Below are positions 43,202 through 51,874 of a stretch of DNA of 64,000 nt, one piece after another. The notes beneath the pieces are model-generated. The model was not told the DNA's origin. It was given only the letters and a program-made list of their open reading frames with translations, and did no database searches. This stretch comes from Streptomyces minutiscleroticus (GTDB lineage Bacteria; Actinomycetota; Actinomycetes; Streptomycetales; Streptomycetaceae): positions 1 through 64,000 of the forward strand of contig NZ_BMVU01000027.1 of the NCBI RefSeq assembly GCF_014650875.1. The letters run 5' to 3'. The position numbers and the translations under genes were made by a program. Positions within the stretch are counted from its first letter, which is position 1, and every line of letters begins with the position of its first letter.

Positions 43202-43618
43202 ATGACCAAGGCACGCGACATCATGACCGGCGGTGCCGAGTTCGTCCGCGACCAGGACAGCGTCCGGGACGCGGCGGAGAAGATGAAGGAGCTCGGCGTC
43301 GGCGCCCTGCCGATCTGCGGGAGCGACAACCGGCTCAAGGGTGTCGTGACCGACCGTGACGTGGTGGTCAAGGTGGTGGGCGCGGGCCGGGACCCGAAGG
43401 AGTGCAAGGCCGGGGAGCTGGCCCAGGGCGAGGCGGTCACCATCGGCGCGGACGACGGCGCCGAGGAGATCCTGCGCACCATGAAGGAGCACAAGGTGCG
43501 CCGGCTGCCCGTCATCGACGGCCACGACCTGGTCGGCATGGTGGCCCTGGCCGACGTCGCCCGCGCCCTGCCCGACGAGAAGGCCGGCGACCTCCTGGAG
43601 GCCCTGTCCACCGACTAA
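43202..43618 (+). CDS. Two-CBS-domain protein
   Basis: This 138-residue cytoplasmic protein consists of a CBS pair (about 5-60: IMTGGAEFVRDQDSVRDAAE, GVVTDRDVVVKVV; about 72-130: TMKEHKVRRLPVIDGHDLVG, MVALADVARAL). CBS pairs bind adenosyl nucleotides. It lies just upstream of DUF6098 and ANTAR genes. The ATG has AGAGGAGG upstream. Confidence 0.92.
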   Translation: MTKARDIMTGGAEFVRDQDSVRDAAEKMKELGVGALPICGSDNRLKGVVTDRDVVVKVVGAGRDPKECKAGELAQGEAVTIGADDGAEEILRTMKEHKVRRLPVIDGHDLVGMVALADVARALPDEKAGDLLEALSTD

Positions 43619-43698
43619 GCGGCCGGTGGACCGCCGTTCCGGCCTCCCGGAACACCGTTTTCCGTACGAGAGTGAGTGGCGAGCCTGTGCACGAGAAG

Positions 43699-44136
43699 AT
43701 GGGTGAGCTGGACACCCTGAGCCGTCTGGACGACCTGGCGGACCGGATCACACGGGAACGGCAGCTGTACGTCCGCTGGTCCCGCGGTCCCGCGGTCGAC
43801 CTGGCGCGCTCCTCCAGCAGCGACGAGCTCACCGGGGTGCCGCTGCCCGGACTTTCGGCCAACTCGCTGGACGTCGAGCCCTGGTGGGAGGACCGGCCGG
43901 TGCGGACATGGGCCGCCCGGCGGCTGTACGACTACTCCCACCTGCCCGCCAGCCGGCGCGGCACCGTGCGGCCCTGGCTGCTCACGGGCCGGGAGTGCGG
44001 CCGTGGCCCCGACAACGAGCCGCTGGTCTGCGACGTCACGCCCTTGGCCTGGATCGACCGGAGTGTGATCGACGAGGCCGTGTGCGAGGTCGAGCGGCAG
44101 GGCGGCCCCTGGGGGCCCGTCCGCCGTGTCTCCTGA
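43699..44136 (+). CDS. DUF6098 family protein
   Basis: This protein of about 145 residues contains LYVRWSRGPAVDLARSSSSD, ELTGVPLPGLSANSLDVEPW and RGPDNEPLVCDVTPLAWIDR, which mark the DUF6098 family common in Streptomyces. It is soluble and of unknown function. The start is uncertain: ATG 43699 (MGELDTLSRLDDL) aligns with family starts as I recall them; GTG 43687 is four codons earlier. It may share a transcript with the CBS gene 80 bp upstream. Confidence 0.75.
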   Translation: MGELDTLSRLDDLADRITRERQLYVRWSRGPAVDLARSSSSDELTGVPLPGLSANSLDVEPWWEDRPVRTWAARRLYDYSHLPASRRGTVRPWLLTGRECGRGPDNEPLVCDVTPLAWIDRSVIDEAVCEVERQGGPWGPVRRVS

Positions 44137-44389
44137 GGTCCCGTACGGCCGGCCGTCCCGGACTCCGCCGAGGCGGGGCCCCCCACGGCCTTCGTGCGTC
44201 ATGCGGTGTGTTCGGCACTGGAACATGCCGGAGGCACGTGGCTGGATCTCCGCCCCGACACCGCTGTCCGGGTGGGGTGCGCAGCCGCCGTGTGTGCGAG
44301 GTCGGCTCCGGGGCAGGCGTGCTGACATGCGAGCCACTCAGCGCCCAGGACCCCGGCGCGGCCGTACCGGTGAGGAAGGACGAGGTGCG

Positions 44390-44740
44390 GTGACGCGAGC
44401 GGCTTCCGGCGCCACCCGCCGGGCCGGTCCCGAACGAGACCTTCCGATCGCCGAGCAGGCCGAAGCGCTGCGCGAGGAGACGGAACAACTGAAACGTGCG
44501 ATGGAGACACGACCCGTCATCGACCTCGCGCGGGGCGTCCTCATGACCGTGTGGTCGTGCACGCCCGACGACGCCTGGGACATCCTGGTGCGGGTGTCGC
44601 AGAACAGCAACACCAAGCTGCACGACGTGGCCGAGGCCGTCGTCGCGACCACCCAGCAGAAGCCGATGCCCGCGCGTCTCCAGGACCACCTGTCGGCCGC
44701 CGTGGCGGAGTGGCGCGCGCGGGAGGCCGGACAGGGGTGA
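44390..44740 (+). CDS. ANTAR domain protein
   Basis: This protein of about 116 residues has an N-terminal basic segment, a short coiled coil (EQAEALREETEQLKRAMETR) and an ANTAR domain (about 45-105: VIDLARGVLMTVWSCTPDDA, WDILVRVSQNSNTKLHDVAE). ANTAR proteins bind dual hexaloop RNA hairpins to prevent termination. No sensory domain is attached. The GTG at 44390 has GGAAGGACGAGG upstream; an in-frame ATG at 44327 would add 21 Arg-rich residues. Confidence 0.85.
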   Translation: MTRAASGATRRAGPERDLPIAEQAEALREETEQLKRAMETRPVIDLARGVLMTVWSCTPDDAWDILVRVSQNSNTKLHDVAEAVVATTQQKPMPARLQDHLSAAVAEWRAREAGQG

Positions 44741-45698
44741 CGCGGGGCGCGGGGCCGTGCGGAAAAAATGCGGGGCAGGCGGGAATGGATCACATGGGCC
44801 GGGGTAAACGGCCGGAGTCGGCGGGAAGCGGCGGTACGCCTGGGGAGGTCGAACGCCGCTTCCCCGCCACTTGTCCCAGGGTGTGAAGAAACGTTTCCCG
44901 CTCGTCGCGGCGCGCACCGGCCCCGGCGCGCACGGTGCTGCCGGGACGGTGGGGCGCGCACGCGGTCCCACCGTTCCCCGGCGCCGGTGCGCGGGCTCCC
45001 GAGCGCCTCGGCCCCGCGAAGCGCCCCTCTCCGCTCCGGACGCCCGCCGCCCCACCGCCGAGTGGAACACCGTGCCCCCTTCCTCGCCCGCCCGTCCCCG
45101 GCCGGGGACGGGCGCGGCCCCCTGCGCAGCCGTTCCCGGCCGCACGGGGAGGACGGAGCGCCGGGCGGTCGCCGCGCCGCGGACGGCGGGCTCCTCCGGC
45201 GCCCGTGGGAGGGAACGGGAGCCGTCCCGGCCGGACGGGTTCCGCCGTCCGCCGAACAGTGGTCGCGAACCGCTCCGGGACGGTTGCGATCGCATACCGT
45301 GACACTGACACTGACACTGACACTGACACCGGGGCCGGGCGGCGGGGGACCGTCGGCGTCCGGAGGCCGCCGGGCCGCCGGTCCGCGGTCCCGCGGCACA
45401 CGGTGTCCGCGGCCGCCCGGCACGCGGCCGCCGGGGCCCGCGCCAAGAGCCGGAACCGCGACGGCAGTTCGGCGCCCGCCTGCCCGTGGTGCGCGTATGA
45501 TCTCGGGCCGATCGGTCCCTGACCAGGGGATACGAAGGCGGGTTCGGGGGCGGGCGGGAGCGCGGACGCGGCAGGGCGCCGACGCCACGGCCTCCGGGAC
45601 CGCGGTCCGCGCGGTGATGTCGGTCTCCGTGCGAGATGCCTCTTCAGAGGTGCCGTATTGTCGACGCGGAGTCCGCCGCGAGGGAGCTACGAGGGAAA
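44741..45698. other. 958-bp gene-free region upstream of the stressosome operon
   Basis: Open frames here on both strands are Arg/Pro/Gly-rich shadows without domains. It contains a (TGACAC)5 microsatellite, a GAAACGTTTC palindrome (44888-44897) far from any start, and should contain the operon promoter in its last 200 bases; no convincing -35/-10 pair was found. Confidence 0.5.
45300..45329. repeat. (TGACAC)x5 hexanucleotide microsatellite
   Basis: Five perfect TGACAC copies in a row, AT-richer than the surroundings. Confidence 0.85.
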
Positions 45699-46550
45699 AT
45701 GGCCAGCGAAGAGAACACCCGGCAACTGACCGAGGCACTGTCGGCGAAGCGCGACGAGTACACGGCTCAGTGGGCCAAGACCGTGGGGAGGTCCCTGCGC
45801 GGCCGGCTCAGCTCGGCCGAGCTGAGCCGAGAATTCGGCGAGCTGTACGACGCCATCGTGCAGGCGGTCGCGGAGGGCATCGCCCTCGAGGGCCGCGGCG
45901 AGCAGTTCGCCGAGGTCCGCAGCCTGCTGATCGAGCTCTCCCGCAGCCGCGCCCGGCAGGGCTTCACGCCCACCGAGACCGCCACCAGCGTGCTGGCGCT
46001 GAAGGAGGTCCTGGAGCCGGAGCTGACCGGCAGCGCCGAGGGCGCCCAGATCTACCTGCAGTTCGCCCGGCTGCTCGACGACCTGAGCCTCCTGACGGTG
46101 GAGGAGCACGTGAAGACCCGCGAGGCGATCATCTCCTCGCAGGCGGAGCAGCTCCTGGAGCTGTCCACCCCGGTGGTCAAGCTCTGGGACGGTGTGGTGG
46201 GCGTCCCGCTGGTCGGCACCCTGGACTCGGCGCGCACCCAGGTCGTCATGGAGAAGCTCCTGCAGACGCTGGTGGACACCGACTCCACGCACGCGATCGT
46301 CGACATCACCGGCGTTCCCACGGTGGACACCCAGGTCGCCCAGCACCTCCTGAAGACGGTGGTGGCCGCCCGGATGATGGGCGCCCAGTGCACCATCTCC
46401 GGCATCCGCCCGCAGATCGCGCAGACGATCGTGGCGCTCGGCATCGAGTTCGGCGACATCCCCACCAAGGCGACGCTCGCCGACGCGCTGCGCGAGGCCC
46501 TCACCGAGGTCGGCCGGCAGGCCGAGAGCGACGTACGGGGCCTGCTGTGA
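45699..46550 (+). CDS. rsbR: RsbR-type stressosome protein (STAS)
   Basis: This 283-residue scaffold/sensor of the stressosome has an N-terminal all-helical RsbR_N-like sensor domain (about 1-150; AQWAKTVGRSLRGRLSSAEL). The C-terminal STAS domain (about 165-275) reads VVKLWDGVVGVPLVGTLDSA, IVDITGVPTVDTQVAQHLLK and QCTISGIRPQIAQTIVALGI. Two Thr sites (Thr in VPTVDT and another upstream) are candidates for phosphorylation by RsbT. The ATG at 45699 has GAGGGAAA upstream. It overlaps rsbS by 4 bp. Confidence 0.93.
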   Translation: MASEENTRQLTEALSAKRDEYTAQWAKTVGRSLRGRLSSAELSREFGELYDAIVQAVAEGIALEGRGEQFAEVRSLLIELSRSRARQGFTPTETATSVLALKEVLEPELTGSAEGAQIYLQFARLLDDLSLLTVEEHVKTREAIISSQAEQLLELSTPVVKLWDGVVGVPLVGTLDSARTQVVMEKLLQTLVDTDSTHAIVDITGVPTVDTQVAQHLLKTVVAARMMGAQCTISGIRPQIAQTIVALGIEFGDIPTKATLADALREALTEVGRQAESDVRGLL

Positions 46551-46924
46551 CCGACCGCGTCCCCGTACTCAAGATCGGCGACGTACTGCTGGTCTCCATC
46601 CAGACGGACCTGGAGGACCAGATGGTGCTGGACCTCCAGGAGGACCTGTCGAACCGCATCGTCGCCACCGGTGCGCGCGGAGTGATCATCGACATCTCCG
46701 CGCTGGAGATCGTCGACTCCTTCGTCGGCAGAATGCTCGCCACCAACGCCTCCATCTCCCGGGTGCTGGGCGCCGAGACCATCGTGGTGGGCATGCGGCC
46801 CGCAGTCGCGATGACCCTGGTCGAACTCGGCCTGTCCCTCGACGGTGTCCGCACCGCGCTCAACCTGGAACGCGGGCTGGGCCTCCTGCGGCGATTGCAG
46901 GCATCGCGTTCGGACCGGGCATGA
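46547..46924 (+). CDS. rsbS: RsbS-type single-STAS antagonist
   Basis: This 125-residue single STAS domain keeps RsbT on the stressosome until phosphorylated. The conserved phosphoserine loop is IIDISALEIVDSFVGRMLAT. The GTG start overlaps the rsbR stop (GTGA) and its own stop overlaps the rsbT start (ATGA), so translation is coupled. Confidence 0.92.
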   Translation: MTDRVPVLKIGDVLLVSIQTDLEDQMVLDLQEDLSNRIVATGARGVIIDISALEIVDSFVGRMLATNASISRVLGAETIVVGMRPAVAMTLVELGLSLDGVRTALNLERGLGLLRRLQASRSDRA

Positions 46925-47340
46925 GGGACTACGGCGCCGACAGCGTCTCCGTCACCGAGGTCGCGGTCGCCACCAACGGAGACGTGGTGAAGGCCCGGCA
47001 GATGGTCCGCACGCTCGCGCAGAGCAGCGGTCTGTCCCTGGTGCACCAGACGAAGCTGGTGACGGCCGCCAGTGAACTCGGCCGGAACATGCTCGTCCAC
47101 GGCGGCGGCGGCACCGTGCGCGCGAGCGCGGTCGTGGAGGGGCCCCGCAAGGGAGTCTGGGTGGAGTTCGCCGACCACGGGCCCGGCATCGAGGACATAG
47201 GACTCGCGCTCACCGACGGATGGACCTCCGGCAACGGCATGGGGCTCGGCCTGAGCGGGGCACAGCGTCTCGTGGACGAGTTCGACCTGGACACCGGGTC
47301 CTCGGGCACGACCGTACGCATCGTGAAGTGGGGCCGATGA
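46921..47340 (+). CDS. rsbT: RsbT-type switch kinase
   Basis: This 139-residue GHKL-type serine kinase phosphorylates RsbR and RsbS and then activates a downstream phosphatase. Motifs: N box AASELGRNMLVHGGGGTVRA, G1 FADHGPGIEDIG, G2 WTSGNGMGLGLSGAQRLVDE. The ATG overlaps the rsbS stop by 4 bp. In Bacillus the target is RsbU; here the likely target is a phosphatase of the same operon (inference). Confidence 0.93.
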   Translation: MRDYGADSVSVTEVAVATNGDVVKARQMVRTLAQSSGLSLVHQTKLVTAASELGRNMLVHGGGGTVRASAVVEGPRKGVWVEFADHGPGIEDIGLALTDGWTSGNGMGLGLSGAQRLVDEFDLDTGSSGTTVRIVKWGR

Positions 47341-48389
47341 GCGCCACTCTGGTGTCCGAGGCGACCGACGTGGTGTGGCTGCGCTCGGACGCGGCCCTCG
47401 CGGCCGCGGCCCGCAGGGAGGCCGCGCAGCTCGCCCGCCGTCTCGGCCTGTCCGCGACGCGGATCGCCGAGGTGGAGCTCACGGTCACCGAGGTGGCGAC
47501 CAACCTCCTGCAGCACGCCGACGACGGGGCGCTGGCCCTGCGGATCACCCGGTCCCGGGGCCGGGCCGCGATGGAGTGCCTCTCCATCGACTCCGGTCCC
47601 GGTATCGCCGACACCTCCGTTGCGCTGCGGGACGGCCAGTCCAGCGCCGGGACGCTCGGCATCGGGCTGGGGGCGGTCGGCCGCCTCGCGGACGTCTTCG
47701 ACTTGCATTCCCTGCCGGGCCGCGGAACGGTGGTTCTGGCCCGCTTCGAGGTACGGGAGGACGGCGAGCCGGCCGTGGCCGTCGCGCGCTCCGGCGCTGT
47801 GCAGGTCAGCGGTCTGACCCGCCCGATCGGTGGCGAACAGGTGTGCGGTGACACATGGGCGGCGCGGACGGTGGGCTACAGCCCGGACGCCGTCATGGTG
47901 ATGATGTGCGACGGTCTCGGCCACGGACCGCTGGCGGCCCGGGTGAGCGACATGGCCCGGCTCGCCTTCCGCGAGAGCAGGCACGACCTCCCGGGGCCCG
48001 TGCTGCAGGACATCCACCGCGCGCTGCGGGGCACCCGCGGCGCCGCCCTCGCCGTGGCCCTGGTCGACCTCCGGGAGCGGCGCGTCCAGCTCAGCGGCGT
48101 CGGCAACATCAGCGCCTTCGTCGTGGAGCCGGAGCGGCGCAGCGCCCTGCTGTCGCTGCCCGGCATCGTGGGCGCGCAGATCCCCCAGCCGCGGACCTTC
48201 GAGACCCCGCTGCCGCCGGGGGCCGCGCTGGTCATGCACTCGGACGGGCTGAACAACCGCTGGATGCCGACCGACTTCCCCGGTCTGCTGAGCCGGCAGC
48301 CGGCGGTGATCGCAGGCCAGATCCTCAGCCAGGCCGCCGTACGGCGGGACGACGCCGGGATCGTCGTGGTGACGGGACCGCGGCCGTGA
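47337..48389 (+). CDS. RsbX-like protein: HATPase domain plus SpoIIE phosphatase
   Basis: This 350-residue protein has an N-terminal RsbT/RsbW-like ATPase (about 1-135: VELTVTEVATNLLQHADDGA, IDSGPGIADTSV, TLGIGLGAVGRLADVFDLHS) and a C-terminal RsbX/SpoIIE phosphatase (about 150-345: GGEQVCGDTWAARTVG, VMMCDGLGHGPLAARVSDMA, GVGNISAFVV, VMHSDGLNNRW). RsbX resets the stressosome by dephosphorylating RsbR/RsbS. It starts at ATGA overlapping rsbT and ends at GTGA overlapping the kinase gene. Confidence 0.9.
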   Translation: MSATLVSEATDVVWLRSDAALAAAARREAAQLARRLGLSATRIAEVELTVTEVATNLLQHADDGALALRITRSRGRAAMECLSIDSGPGIADTSVALRDGQSSAGTLGIGLGAVGRLADVFDLHSLPGRGTVVLARFEVREDGEPAVAVARSGAVQVSGLTRPIGGEQVCGDTWAARTVGYSPDAVMVMMCDGLGHGPLAARVSDMARLAFRESRHDLPGPVLQDIHRALRGTRGAALAVALVDLRERRVQLSGVGNISAFVVEPERRSALLSLPGIVGAQIPQPRTFETPLPPGAALVMHSDGLNNRWMPTDFPGLLSRQPAVIAGQILSQAAVRRDDAGIVVVTGPRP

Positions 48390-50251
48390 GCGACGGCACG
48401 GTGGTGCGCGAGCTGGTCACGCTCGGACTGCGTGCGGTGCAGGACGTGTTTGTGCTGCGCCGCTGCGGGCAGTCGACCTGCCGTGCTTTGGGGATACAGG
48501 GAACGGAGCTGGTCCGGTTCGCCACGGTCGTCAGTGAGGCGGGCCAGGACCTGCTCGGTGCCTCCGGACTCACCGCGAGACTCGCGGTCGAGGAGGCCGG
48601 TTCCGTACGTCTGGTCGTCAGTTTCAGCTGGGAGGGGCCGCACCGGCCCAGCCCCGACATCGTCATGGCGGCCGACCGTCTGCTGGGCGGCTGCCGGTTC
48701 ACGCCGGGAGAGGACGGCGGGACCAGTACGCTGCGGCTGTCGCAGGACGCACCGCAGTCCCCGTTGAGCGTTGAGGAGCGAGCCCAGGGTGCGCGTATCG
48801 ACCTGGACGAGGTCGACCCGGTGGACCTGAACGAAGCGCTGAAGCTGCAGAACCGCCAGCTCCTGCAGGCCCTGCAGGAGTCGCGCGAGCACCAGGAGGA
48901 GCTGCAGCGCCTGAACGCCGAGCTGGAGGAGACCAACGCCGGCGTCCTGGCGCTCTACTCGGAGCTGGCCAAGGAGCTGGAGGAGACCAACAGCGGCGTC
49001 GTGGCGCTCTACGCGGAGCTGGAGGACAAGAGCCGCCAGCTGCGTCTGGCGAGCGAGTCCAAGACCCGGTTCTGGGCCAACGTCAGCCACGAGCTGCGCT
49101 CGCCGGTCAACTCGGTGATCTCCCTGGCCCGGCTGCTGCTCGACCCCTCCGCGGACGCGCTGACGGACGAGCAGCGCCAGCAGGTGTCCCTCATCGCCGC
49201 CTCGGGCAGCACGCTGCTCGCGCTGGTGGAGGAGCTGCTGGACGTCGCCAAGGCCGAGTCCGGACGGCTCGAGCCGCACCTGGTCGAGACGGACCTGCGG
49301 ACGCTGCTGCACCAGCTGCGCGGCAGCCTCAGCGGCACCGCGCAGCCCGGCGTGCGCCTGGACATCCCCGACGTCGACCCGGACATCCGGCTCGTGACCG
49401 ACGACGTGATGCTCACCCGCGTCCTGCGCAACATCCTCTCCAACGCCCTGAAGTTCACCGTCGAGGGCTCGGTCTCCCTGGACGTGGCGAGCGAGGACCG
49501 CGACGGCGCGGACTGGTTCGTGCTCACGGTCCAGGACACCGGCGTCGGCGTCCCCGAGGACCAGCAGGACCGCATCTTCGAGGAGTTCTACCAGGTGCGC
49601 GGGCAGCACCAGCGGGGCCAGGCCGGCACCGGCCTCGGACTGCCCTACGCCCGCAGGCTCACCGAGCTGCTCGGCGGCCGCCTACGGCTCGACAGCGTGC
49701 TGGGGGAGGGCACCTGCGTGACCATCGAGCTCCCCGCGCATCTGCAGGTGCCGCAGAGCCCGCCCGGCGGGGGCGTGCCGGCGCACCAGGCCGCCGAGCC
49801 GGACGCGCCCGTCCTGCGCTCCCTGGTGATCGTCGACGACGACGAGACCTTCCTGACCTCGGTCCGTTCCGTGCTGCAACGGCTCGCGGAGACGGTCATC
49901 GAGATCACCGACAGCTCCACCGCGGTCCGCGCCATCCAGCGGGAGCGGCCGGACGCCATCCTGCTCGACCTGGCCATGGCGCCGCCCGACGGCTACCAGA
50001 TCCTGCAGCGGCTGGCCGCCGACCCGATGATCGCCACCATCCCGGTCGCGGTCCTCACCTCCGCCGACCACGCGACGGTGGACCGCACCCGCCTCACGCA
50101 CGCGCGGGCCCTGCTGAGCAAGACCCACGTGTCCGCCAGCCGCCTCGTCTCCGTCCTGGCCATCCCGGAGAAGGAGCGAGGGATATCCCAGGGCCCGCCG
50201 CGGGCCGACCGCGCGCACCAAGACCCCTCCACGAACGAGAGTTCCCGATGA
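48386..50251 (+). CDS. Hybrid histidine kinase with C-terminal receiver
   Basis: This 621-residue soluble hybrid sensor kinase has an N-terminal ~120-residue region resembling a degenerate RsbT-type ATPase, a coiled coil (about 150-225) with the duplicated element LEETNAGVLALYSEL / LEETNSGVVALYAEL, and HisKA with His235 (NVSHELRSPVNSVISLARLL). HATPase follows (NILSNALKF, DTGVGVPED, GTGLGLPYARRL), then a receiver domain (about 485-600: VIVDDDETF, DAILLDLAMAPPDGYQIL). No membrane helix is seen, so the input is cytoplasmic. The GTG overlaps the phosphatase stop; the gene overlaps the next by 4 bp (ATGA). Confidence 0.92.
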   Translation: MSDGTVVRELVTLGLRAVQDVFVLRRCGQSTCRALGIQGTELVRFATVVSEAGQDLLGASGLTARLAVEEAGSVRLVVSFSWEGPHRPSPDIVMAADRLLGGCRFTPGEDGGTSTLRLSQDAPQSPLSVEERAQGARIDLDEVDPVDLNEALKLQNRQLLQALQESREHQEELQRLNAELEETNAGVLALYSELAKELEETNSGVVALYAELEDKSRQLRLASESKTRFWANVSHELRSPVNSVISLARLLLDPSADALTDEQRQQVSLIAASGSTLLALVEELLDVAKAESGRLEPHLVETDLRTLLHQLRGSLSGTAQPGVRLDIPDVDPDIRLVTDDVMLTRVLRNILSNALKFTVEGSVSLDVASEDRDGADWFVLTVQDTGVGVPEDQQDRIFEEFYQVRGQHQRGQAGTGLGLPYARRLTELLGGRLRLDSVLGEGTCVTIELPAHLQVPQSPPGGGVPAHQAAEPDAPVLRSLVIVDDDETFLTSVRSVLQRLAETVIEITDSSTAVRAIQRERPDAILLDLAMAPPDGYQILQRLAADPMIATIPVAVLTSADHATVDRTRLTHARALLSKTHVSASRLVSVLAIPEKERGISQGPPRADRAHQDPSTNESSR

Positions 50252-51861
50252 TCGGCGCTCAGACCCCGGACACCAGCCCCGCGCGGATTCTGGTCGTCGA
50301 CGACAACGCGACCAACCGGTACGTCCTGTCCACCACCCTGCACCGCGCCGGCCACGAGGTCGTCGAGGCGCAGGACGGCACCCGGGCCCTCGAGGTCCTG
50401 CAGGCGCAGAAGACCCTGCCGGAAGTGGCCATCGTCGACGTACGGCTGCCGGACATGACCGGCTTCGAGCTGTGCGAGCGGATCAAGGGCACCCCCGAGA
50501 CGGCGTCCGTGCCGGTCGTGCACATCTCGGCCTCGGCGATCAGTGTCAGGGACCGCACCCAGGGCCTCAACCGCGGCGCGGACGCCTACCTGACCGAGCC
50601 CATAGCCCCCGACGAGCTGCTGGCCACCGTCACCGCCACCCTGCGCTACGCCCGGGCCCGCCGCCGCGCCGAGTCCCTCGCGGAGCGGCTGCACCGCCTC
50701 AACAAGGTCACCCTGGCCCTCTACAGCGCCACCGACGCGCAGACGCTGGTGACCGCGGCCGCCGAGGGCGCCGCCGCGATCCTCGGCTCGGAGGCGGCCG
50801 CCGTGCTCACCTCGCCCCAGGGCGGTGTCCTGGCCGCCCACACCGGGGGCACCGGCAACCCCGGGGCGCGCCTGTCCGAGCTGGACCTGCCCTCCACGAC
50901 CGGCCTGCCCGGCACGGCCGGCGCCGTCGGGGCGAGCCTGCGCAGCGTCCCCGGGGGACAGCTGCCGTTCGTCTCCGGCACGCTCACCGGCCACTCCGCG
51001 CTGCTGCTCGCCGTCGCCCGCGCCAAGTCCGGCCGGCCGCCGGTGTGCATCGCGCTGCCGCCCGGCTCGGTCCGGGCGCCGGAGGACGAGGAGCTGGTGA
51101 AGCAGCTCGCGCACGCCTGCGCCCTGGCCCTGGAGGCGCTGCGCACCTACAGCGAGGAGCACGCCCTGGCGCTGACCCTGCAGCGCAGCTTCCTGCCCGA
51201 GTCGCTGCCCTCCACCGTCCGCGCCGACCTGGCCGTGCGCTACCTCCCGGCGAGCGAGCACACCGAGATCGGCGGCGACTTCTACGAGGCGCTGCAGACC
51301 CCGGCCGGCCTGTTCGTGGCGGTGGGCGACGTCGCGGGCCACTCCCTGGACGCGGCCATGGTGATGGGCCAGGTACGGCACGGACTGCGGGCGTACGCGG
51401 CCGAGGGCCACGCCCCCGAGGTCGTGCTCGCCCAGCTCGACCGGCTGCTCGGCACGGTGGAGCCCGGCGCCACCGTGACCCTGTGCGTGATACTGATCGA
51501 CGCCTCCGCCGAGGTCATGTACGTGGCGAACGCCGGGCATCTGCCGCCCCTGCTCAGGGACCCGGACGGCGCCACCCGCTTCGTCCGCAGCCACGGGCCC
51601 CTGCTCGGCCTCGGCCTGCCCCACCCGCCCGCGGTGGAGGTCGCCGCGCCGAGCGGGACCACGGTGGTCCTCGCCACGGACGGGCTGATCGAACGCCGCC
51701 ACGAGGACCTCGGGGACTCCCTGGACGCCCTGGCCGCCATCGTGGCCGAGGGCCCCACCGACCCCGAGGGCCTGTGCACGCACCTGGTGGAGCGGCTGCC
51801 GCCGGACGGCAGCGACGACGTGGCCCTCATGGCGATCAGACTGCGGGAGTGCCGCGCCTGA
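50248..51861 (+). CDS. REC-GAF-SpoIIE response regulator phosphatase
   Basis: This 537-residue output protein of the operon has a receiver domain (about 12-130: ILVVDDNATNRYVL, VAIVDVRLPDMTGFELCERI), a GAF domain (about 150-305) and a SpoIIE phosphatase (about 320-535: GGDFYEALQTPAG, VGDVAGHSLDAAMVMGQVRH, VANAGHLPPLL, LATDGLIERR, GSDDVALMAIRL). It probably acts like RsbU or RsbP on an anti-anti-sigma protein, controlled by phosphorylation from the upstream hybrid kinase. It is the last gene of six; the next gene is convergent and only 13 bp away. Confidence 0.93.
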   Translation: MIGAQTPDTSPARILVVDDNATNRYVLSTTLHRAGHEVVEAQDGTRALEVLQAQKTLPEVAIVDVRLPDMTGFELCERIKGTPETASVPVVHISASAISVRDRTQGLNRGADAYLTEPIAPDELLATVTATLRYARARRRAESLAERLHRLNKVTLALYSATDAQTLVTAAAEGAAAILGSEAAAVLTSPQGGVLAAHTGGTGNPGARLSELDLPSTTGLPGTAGAVGASLRSVPGGQLPFVSGTLTGHSALLLAVARAKSGRPPVCIALPPGSVRAPEDEELVKQLAHACALALEALRTYSEEHALALTLQRSFLPESLPSTVRADLAVRYLPASEHTEIGGDFYEALQTPAGLFVAVGDVAGHSLDAAMVMGQVRHGLRAYAAEGHAPEVVLAQLDRLLGTVEPGATVTLCVILIDASAEVMYVANAGHLPPLLRDPDGATRFVRSHGPLLGLGLPHPPAVEVAAPSGTTVVLATDGLIERRHEDLGDSLDALAAIVAEGPTDPEGLCTHLVERLPPDGSDDVALMAIRLRECRA

Positions 51862-51874
51862 ACCGCCGGCCGGG

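Noticed and set aside
44888..44897. GAAACGTTTC palindrome as a LacI-type operator
   Set aside because: It lies about 800 bp from the nearest downstream start and no promoter is associated with it.
44768..46924. 718-codon plus-strand frame spanning the stressosome upstream region
   Set aside because: Only its last 126 codons (rsbS) have family motifs; the rest is intergenic or out of frame with rsbR.
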